From assembly GCA_958299035.1 (NCBI GenBank), contig CATQJL010000001.1, positions 11,802,773-11,866,772 of the forward strand: a stretch of DNA of 64,000 nucleotides, given 5' to 3'. The notes under the pieces were generated by a model, which ran no database searches, was not told the origin of the DNA, and saw only the letters and a program-made list of their open reading frames with translations. Below are positions 58,951-64,000 of this stretch, piece by piece. Position numbers and translations under genes: made by a program. How positions within the stretch are numbered: the first letter of the stretch is position 1; each line of letters starts with the position of its first letter. This DNA comes from Cylicocyclus nassatus (Eukaryota > Nematoda > Chromadorea > Rhabditida > Strongylidae).

Positions 58951-59341
58951 AGAGCAACGGCTCGGCAGAATGACAAATTTGGGATGATCATCGACCTCGG
59001 TTCCCCTGGATGAGCTAAGTCCAAGACTGTGCTTTGCAGCTTCAAAAGATATCAATAACCCCCTTTTCCAGAAGTGAAAAGTGCTATTTGGGCGGACGGC
59101 GTATGCCTGTCCTCGAGCGCGATTGGCTCGTAGGTACGGTGGGTACGGTATGTCCACTTACAAGCCAATCGCGCTCTAGAGTGCAGGATGCGCGGTCCGC
59201 CCAAATAGCACTTTTCACGTCTGGAAAAGCGGGTTATTGATATCTTTTGAAGCTGCAAAGCACAGTCTTGGACTTAGCTCGTCCAGGGGAACTGAGAGCG
59301 ATGAATATCCCAGAGTTGTCATTTTGCCGAGCCGCTGCCTT
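58951..59341. mobile_element. palindromic element around 59.15 kb
   Basis: Arms of about 165 bp: GGCTCGGCAGAATGACAAA, CTCGGTTCCCCTGGATGAGC, CTTTGCAGCTTCAAAAGATA, AAGTGCTATTTGGGCGGAC and GCGCGATTGGCT (left) recur complemented at 59155-59341. The spacer is about 50 nt (GTACGGTGGGTACGG). Similarity fades beyond the stated limits and no target duplication was identified. Confidence 0.8.
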
Positions 59342-61509
59342 TGATCCACATCGTATTTTCCACCGTGCTCGAGACTTCTTATTGGTCCACTCTCAAGGTA
59401 CCCAATCCGGCTTTCAGTTCAACATCGATTTTCACGGTCATGAATGGATTATATGAGTTGGAGCTTATTGTTAGACATCAGATTAGCCTTGCCTCCCATT
59501 TAATAACCCTTAAGAAGTCTAAGCACCCAAAGCCCGATCACTACCTTTGACTGGTCGCTTTGGCCGAAAGTACTGTAGCTAGGGTAAAATTAGCAGTAAT
59601 TGACAGTGCTCTTTCAGATCTGACACAATGACTGCAACCAGCTGCGCTTCATCTGGAGCAGATGGACATATTGACACTCGTCCACTGACGGTCCGTTCTA
59701 AACATCAGTTCCAGTGTCGAGTATGATTCGGTAGAAGGTGTCCACAACGTTATCGAAAGGCGTTATTGCTGATTCAGCAGAATTTGTCAAATAACGCAGT
59801 CACCAGTGTCGTCATGTACAGTTCATTTTATTTTCTTTGCATATCTGCCAGACACACCATCATCTGCACGCTGTCCCAACATTAGAAATCAATATTTCTT
59901 CTATCAAAAGTCATCTTTTTGGCGATGGCGTGCAATTTTCTCAAATCAGAATCGTGTACACAAAATAATACGGTAGCTCTGTTGTCATTGGGTGTTCGTA
60001 CAAGTTTCGGATCAAAATTTCGAATTAAGCCGATTCTAATCCAAAGACATTGATCTGAACTTGTATGGATTCATCTAAATTAATCATAATCGCATGTAAA
60101 GTAGGTCACTTAGGTACAAATCATCTCCTCCTTATCTGGTTGTGTCCCATTATATTTGTGGAATATCTATCTCTTAGCTCACTTCAATACGATCACGGAA
60201 TGGTGTCAATCTATCCATTTTCACAATCAAATCCATAGAAAGTTGTCAACTGATCATGTATTTGTGTCGTCTCCTAAATTATCATGCTCCAATCCGAAAG
60301 CATTTATTCTTTTACTCGCGAGTCCCAATCGCAACACAGGGCATTGTATATACAGCAGCAGCAGCAGCCACGGCAGCAATGTGTCCTTATATTTTTCTTT
60401 TTTTCCTGAAACAGCTGATCGGAATTCCCGAAAATATGTTCGGTTTGAATTATGCATTTTGGCCATGAAAAAAAATTGCTGTCTCATTATTTGGTGGAAA
60501 TCAATTTGGTCCAAATGTTCGTTTCATGTAATAATACATAATATATGTGTCGCATCGAGCTTTTGTTCATACGCGTTATCAATGCATATTGATTATTATT
60601 GATTTTTCTGAGGCGTTGCGCGTTGCACGCATACGCGCATGCACAAGTCGTTCTGTCCGGTCATTTTTCGTTTAGTGTTCGTGTCTTCGATGTTTTGTGC
60701 TAGATTCGTGCGAATAAACAGCTTTAAATTGACGTTTGAAAAATTTTTATTTGATACTTGCTAAACAATATTATAATTGAGGCATGAACCCGATTTTTAG
60801 TGTTTTAATGGTTGTTTGATTAGAAACTCTTTTTCATAGCGTCATATTCTTGAGTCCGAATCGATCGATGCAACACATAAGCCGTAGTCTCCATAAAAGC
60901 GATCAGAATTGCGATATAACAGAGATCCGCATGGAAACTAGTTGCTACAACAAATTATTTTTGTTGAGCTTTTTTTTTGGCTCAAAAGCCTACCAGCATT
61001 ACTGTCTGCGCTCGCGTATACAATCGCAGTGATAGTCAACTCGCAGACAATGAGTACAGTCTGAAATACAATTTCAATTTGGAGATCTTTTGATGAAAAA
61101 ACTGCAAGAATTTGAAGCTTTCGATTTCTATTAGGTTTTATCTCAATCTATGATATTAAATGACATCCTTGAGTCATTTGTAACTCAACTTGTGAGTCTG
61201 TACAATGTGCGCGGCGAACGACGACACCCTAGCTCCTCATTAAAATCTTTTCGCGTTATGACTGTAGAAGTGTGTTTCACCAACTATTACAGATCCAAAT
61301 CAAACCCAATGTAGAGGAACAAATACATTAAATAGGCACCGTCGCCGCGGAATGATGGTCCTAACACGATGTACAACAGCGAAGCGAAAGGACCAGCAGT
61401 CCGCGGAGTGTCTAAGATATTGGTTCCTCTACCCAAACCAAAGAAGGAGAGTTCACTGGAAACGAGCAAATTTTTTACAAGTCGTCAAGTGAAGCGCATG
61501 GGCAGTGCT
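59342..61509. other. non-coding DNA, nothing firmly recognised
   Basis: AT-rich sequence with a CAGCAGCAG run near 60356 inside open frame 60156-60602, which shows no domain or splice structure. A possible alternative crm-1 3' exon at 59618-59726 is discussed in the findings. Confidence 0.45.
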
Positions 61510-61518
61510 AGTGCTTAA

Positions 61519-61649
61519 TCATGGTATGGGATGGTAGGCGCCAGACTTATCCGGTTCAATCGATTCATGCGGTTCACTCCTTGCTAGTGGTCAAATCACT
61601 AGATTGACCAATACCAGTTGAACCGGGTAAGTCTGGCGCCTACCCATGG
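61519..61649. mobile_element. 131-bp MITE with 9-bp target duplication
   Basis: Arms GGTAGGCGCCAGACTTATCC and GGTAAGTCTGGCGCCTACCC flank a loop of about 65 nt. Exact AGTGCTTAA copies border the element at 61510-61518 and 61650-61658. A 9-bp duplication is the Mutator-type size. No coding capacity. Confidence 0.78.
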
Positions 61650-62025
61650 AGTGCTTAAATTCAGAACTAACACATTTTCCGTAAATTCGCTTAGCATTTA
61701 CTCACCTTTCTGTAAAATCTTGTAAACATATTTGGTGAATTACCTGGATAAGAACATACGAGGGCAATGTGAAAGGCCACAAAAAACGAGAGTCGAATAT
61801 CTTCACGACATTTGCTATCACGTTTAGCAAAATGATTAATATGGACAACGCACTAACCCATTTCACTGCAATTCTCTCAGTTAGAAATAACTCGCCTTCA
61901 TAAAAGTTTGATTTCTAGAAATTTCAATAATGTAATTTCAATAATTTCACTTTCAATTCCTTCTCTGAGACTTGAAATTGTTAGCGCTACAGCATGCCTT
62001 TTTTCACAGTAGTCAGTAGTAGCGC

Positions 62026-62568
62026 CTTAAAGGCAGCGTATACCCAAAACCTAAGTTACCTAATTTTCTAGATTTTTCTATACCGTGTATATACTGGGCC
62101 CAGAAGAAGACCAATTGCGTTGGTCCGGTCTCCCAATGTTGCTTCGAGCGGAGAAAACCCCCCTCAATTTTCTTTCATTCCGCCCCTTTTCTTTCACTCC
62201 GCCTCCTCCGGACGAATCCACGACTGCAGTTGCGGTTGCAGTTTCAGTTGCAACTGCTGTTGCCTGCAACTCCAGTTGCAACAGTGTAGTTGCTTTTTGC
62301 ATTCCGCCTCCTTCGGACGACGAACCACGACATCATACGCAGCAGTTGCAGTTGCAACTACAGGCTGTCATGCTGTTGCAGCTGCTGGCATGCCGATGGG
62401 GCCGAGCAGTTGGAAACTCGTCTTCCCTTTGAAGAGAGGGTCCCCAGAAATCGGATTTTTTGGGACTTTTGGAGGATTTCAATGTCATAACTGTAATCAG
62501 CGGCACGGAAAGGCCCCAGAATGACAAAAACATTGAAGGTGAAATTTTGGGTGTACGCTGCCTTCAAG
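62026..62568. mobile_element. TTAAAGGCA-family foldback MITE, copy 4
   Basis: CTTAAAGGCAGCGTATACCC at the left and GGGTGTACGCTGCCTTCAAG at the right. The interior shares a GACAAAAACAT-GAAG word just inside the right end with copy 1 at 20446. It also contains a cluster of CAGTTGCAGTTG-type words (62221-62400), giving long but spurious open frames in several phases. Confidence 0.8.
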
Positions 62569-62727
62569 GGCCGGACATACTTTAAGCGATTTCAGTCGCA
62601 ATGTGATTTGGCAACTCGCCAAAAGTCTTCCGATCCAACATTAGCAAACTGCACATAGTGTGTATAACTTACGTAAGTTAATAAAATGCCCTATTTTCTG
62701 TGCATCTGAATTGTGCTTACAATGTGG

Positions 62728-63169
62728 TTATGGACACTTGGATATTGCCAAATCGCGTCGCGAGTGGTATCGCGTGGAGTATGCCAGGCCCGGTGGAGCT
62801 GAGTTGTCTACGGAAATCTTACTTACTGTAGCGCTGGCAACGATTGAAAAAGTTGCGCTCAATGATCACACCCGGCACCAGTCATGTCTAAGCCCCTAGC
62901 CCCTATTTTTGACGAAAAAGTGGACTTACTATCTGTGTATTGGTGAGCATGAGATGTATCTGCGTCCTTTCCACCAGTCATCACGAAACATCGCGCTACA
63001 ACCCATACTACACTAGCCACAGAAATGAGATTCACCAGAGGATCGAGGAAAACGCGCTCAAATTTTATGTCTTCGATTCGCACGTAATTTTACTTACGTA
63101 CTCACCACTGCCATACTACCACAACTGGATGCAGAAAATGAATCTAACTCATTGGCGACTGATGCATGT
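62728..63169 (-). CDS. candidate 3' exons of an unidentified membrane-protein gene (partial)
   Basis: Three minus-strand exons join without a stop: 63169-63106, 63056-62930 and 62807-62728, with introns of 49 and 122 nt. Donors are GTGAGT and GTAAGT; acceptors end GGTAG, TTGAG and CCGTAG. The second exon encodes a hydrophobic helix (LVNLISVASVVWVVARC) followed by a polar stretch, and the third a basic, Tyr/Ser-rich C-terminus ending in TAA. Codon choice looks coding. I do not recognise the family. An alternative acceptor (GCCAG at about 62836) would end the protein three residues after the second exon. Upstream exons above 63170 were not found, so the gene is partial or the model is false. 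Confidence 0.42.
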
Positions 63170-64000
63170 CTACCGAACCGATTGCGCAGATATGAAAAAT
63201 GAAATTCAAACGAGTATTATAGGCTAACATTAACGATACAACCATTGCCGAGACTTTGCCAAGGTCTTGTATATGCAATGCTGGCCAGAACTTTGCAGCC
63301 AGCTTGGAATTTTGCTATAAATTACTTTGTTTGGCAAAATTAGATATCGCGTGCATACACTACTTAACACTGTGCAAAAATTCTACAATTCCATACATGC
63401 AGAAGGCCCTGGGAAAAATGGCGCACCCCTTAACCCTAAAAGGGCGCTGCTGCTTCGGAAATATTTGTGCAATTATCACATTCAGAAAATGTTCAATTGG
63501 CCAAAGGGAATCATCAGTTGTGGAGAGTGCGTAAATTTTTCTGTAGCAATAGTGCCTCCATGTTTCCAATGAAGCTTTGCGAGCTTCGGACGAGTGCTCG
63601 TCTTTGTAAAATCAGGGTTTTCATTCACTTTGGAGTCTGTTCAGACACTGGGCCCAATTTTTGAGCCGGAAGTTGCTCCGAGTTTGAATCGAGATGGTGG
63701 TAGATTTGAAAGCATGCCAATTATTGCTTCTTCTTTCACATTCGCAAACCGCCACCAAACGTCTGAACGGTACAACCTTCCATAGGAGCACAGATCAGCC
63801 GATTTCTCGAAAACCTGACAATTTCCAATTTTTGCGGTCACTTGGGTCCAAACAAGTTTGCTTTAAAGTCTCCTTATTGAAGTTTGATGGGTTCTGGTTC
63901 CACGCAGTTTGGGAATTAGAGGTGCATCTGTAGCCCAAATAGGTAGGTGACAAGTTTTCCCAAGACGTTTAGCAGTAGGTGGCTGCAATTTTTGACCAGC
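63170..64000. other. upstream of the minus-strand candidate exons
   Basis: Short open frames exist on the minus strand (63841-63641 and 63569-63360) that could belong to the same unidentified gene, but no donor of the required phase was found to connect them. Nothing else was recognised. Confidence 0.35.

Noticed and set aside
59740..59830. Minus-strand frame reading ITPFDNVVDTFYRI to a stop
   Set aside because: Only about 22 codons after a plausible acceptor, with no partner exon; too short to support, and it overlaps the area just beyond the alternative crm-1 exon.
60156..60602. 148-codon plus frame with a CAGCAG run
   Set aside because: No domain, splice signals or coding-like codon pattern; the repeat run alone explains part of the openness.
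62085..62524. Overlapping long frames rich in Ala, Val, Gln and Cys
   Set aside because: Produced by CAGTTG-type repeats inside a foldback MITE; several frames are open at once.
1..64000. tRNA, rRNA, spliced-leader RNA genes and CRISPR arrays
   Set aside because: No B-box-like GGTTCRANTCC with a matching A-box and acceptor stem was seen, no rRNA core sequence, and the regular repeats present are tandem or inverted transposon arrays without spacers.

Overview
The window is nuclear DNA from a nematode, most likely a clade V (strongylid-like) worm. The evidence is AT-rich sequence, splice acceptors of the worm type (TTTCAG, TTTGCAG), many introns of about 50-60 nt beside multi-kilobase ones, and a crowd of short palindromic DNA transposons. 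The species assignment is inference from style; no species-specific marker was recognised.

The one gene that can be read end to end is a plus-strand orthologue of crm-1/CRIM1, a single-pass membrane protein that binds BMP-type ligands. I reconstruct 20 coding exons from 24149 to 52950, every junction phase-consistent, giving 907 codons plus stop. In order they encode a signal peptide, an IGFBP N-terminal domain split by a 7.4-kb intron, CRIM-type cysteine repeats, two VWC domains, three antistasin-like repeats, four more VWC domains, one transmembrane helix and a short cytoplasmic tail ending in Ser-Thr-Val. In C. elegans CRM-1 promotes DBL-1/BMP signalling. Nearly all the coding sequence lies in 44.3-52.95 kb; exons 1 and 2 sit alone at 24.1 and 31.7 kb.

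Layout: 1-23.9 kb is non-coding upstream DNA with several foldback transposons and a GC-rich patch at 5.2-5.85 kb. A GC-rich promoter-like stretch at 23.9-24.15 kb leads into exon 1. Introns 1 (7.4 kb) and 2 (12.5 kb) carry palindromic elements and a decayed Kunitz-like reading frame. The compact exon cluster follows, with transposons in introns 11 and 18. From 53 to 62.6 kb the DNA is almost wall-to-wall inverted-repeat elements, including one hAT-type element inserted in another, each with an exact 8-bp target duplication. At 62.7-63.2 kb three phase-compatible minus-strand exons suggest the 3' end of another, unidentified membrane-protein gene.

By eye about 18 kb (28%) of the window lies in some 20 foldback elements. 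The most unusual are the 3.8-kb element at 8.13-11.96 kb, whose arms are built from roughly 175-bp tandem sub-units, and the nested palindromes at 54.2-57.2 kb. All repeat boundaries and homology calls were made by reading, without alignment software.
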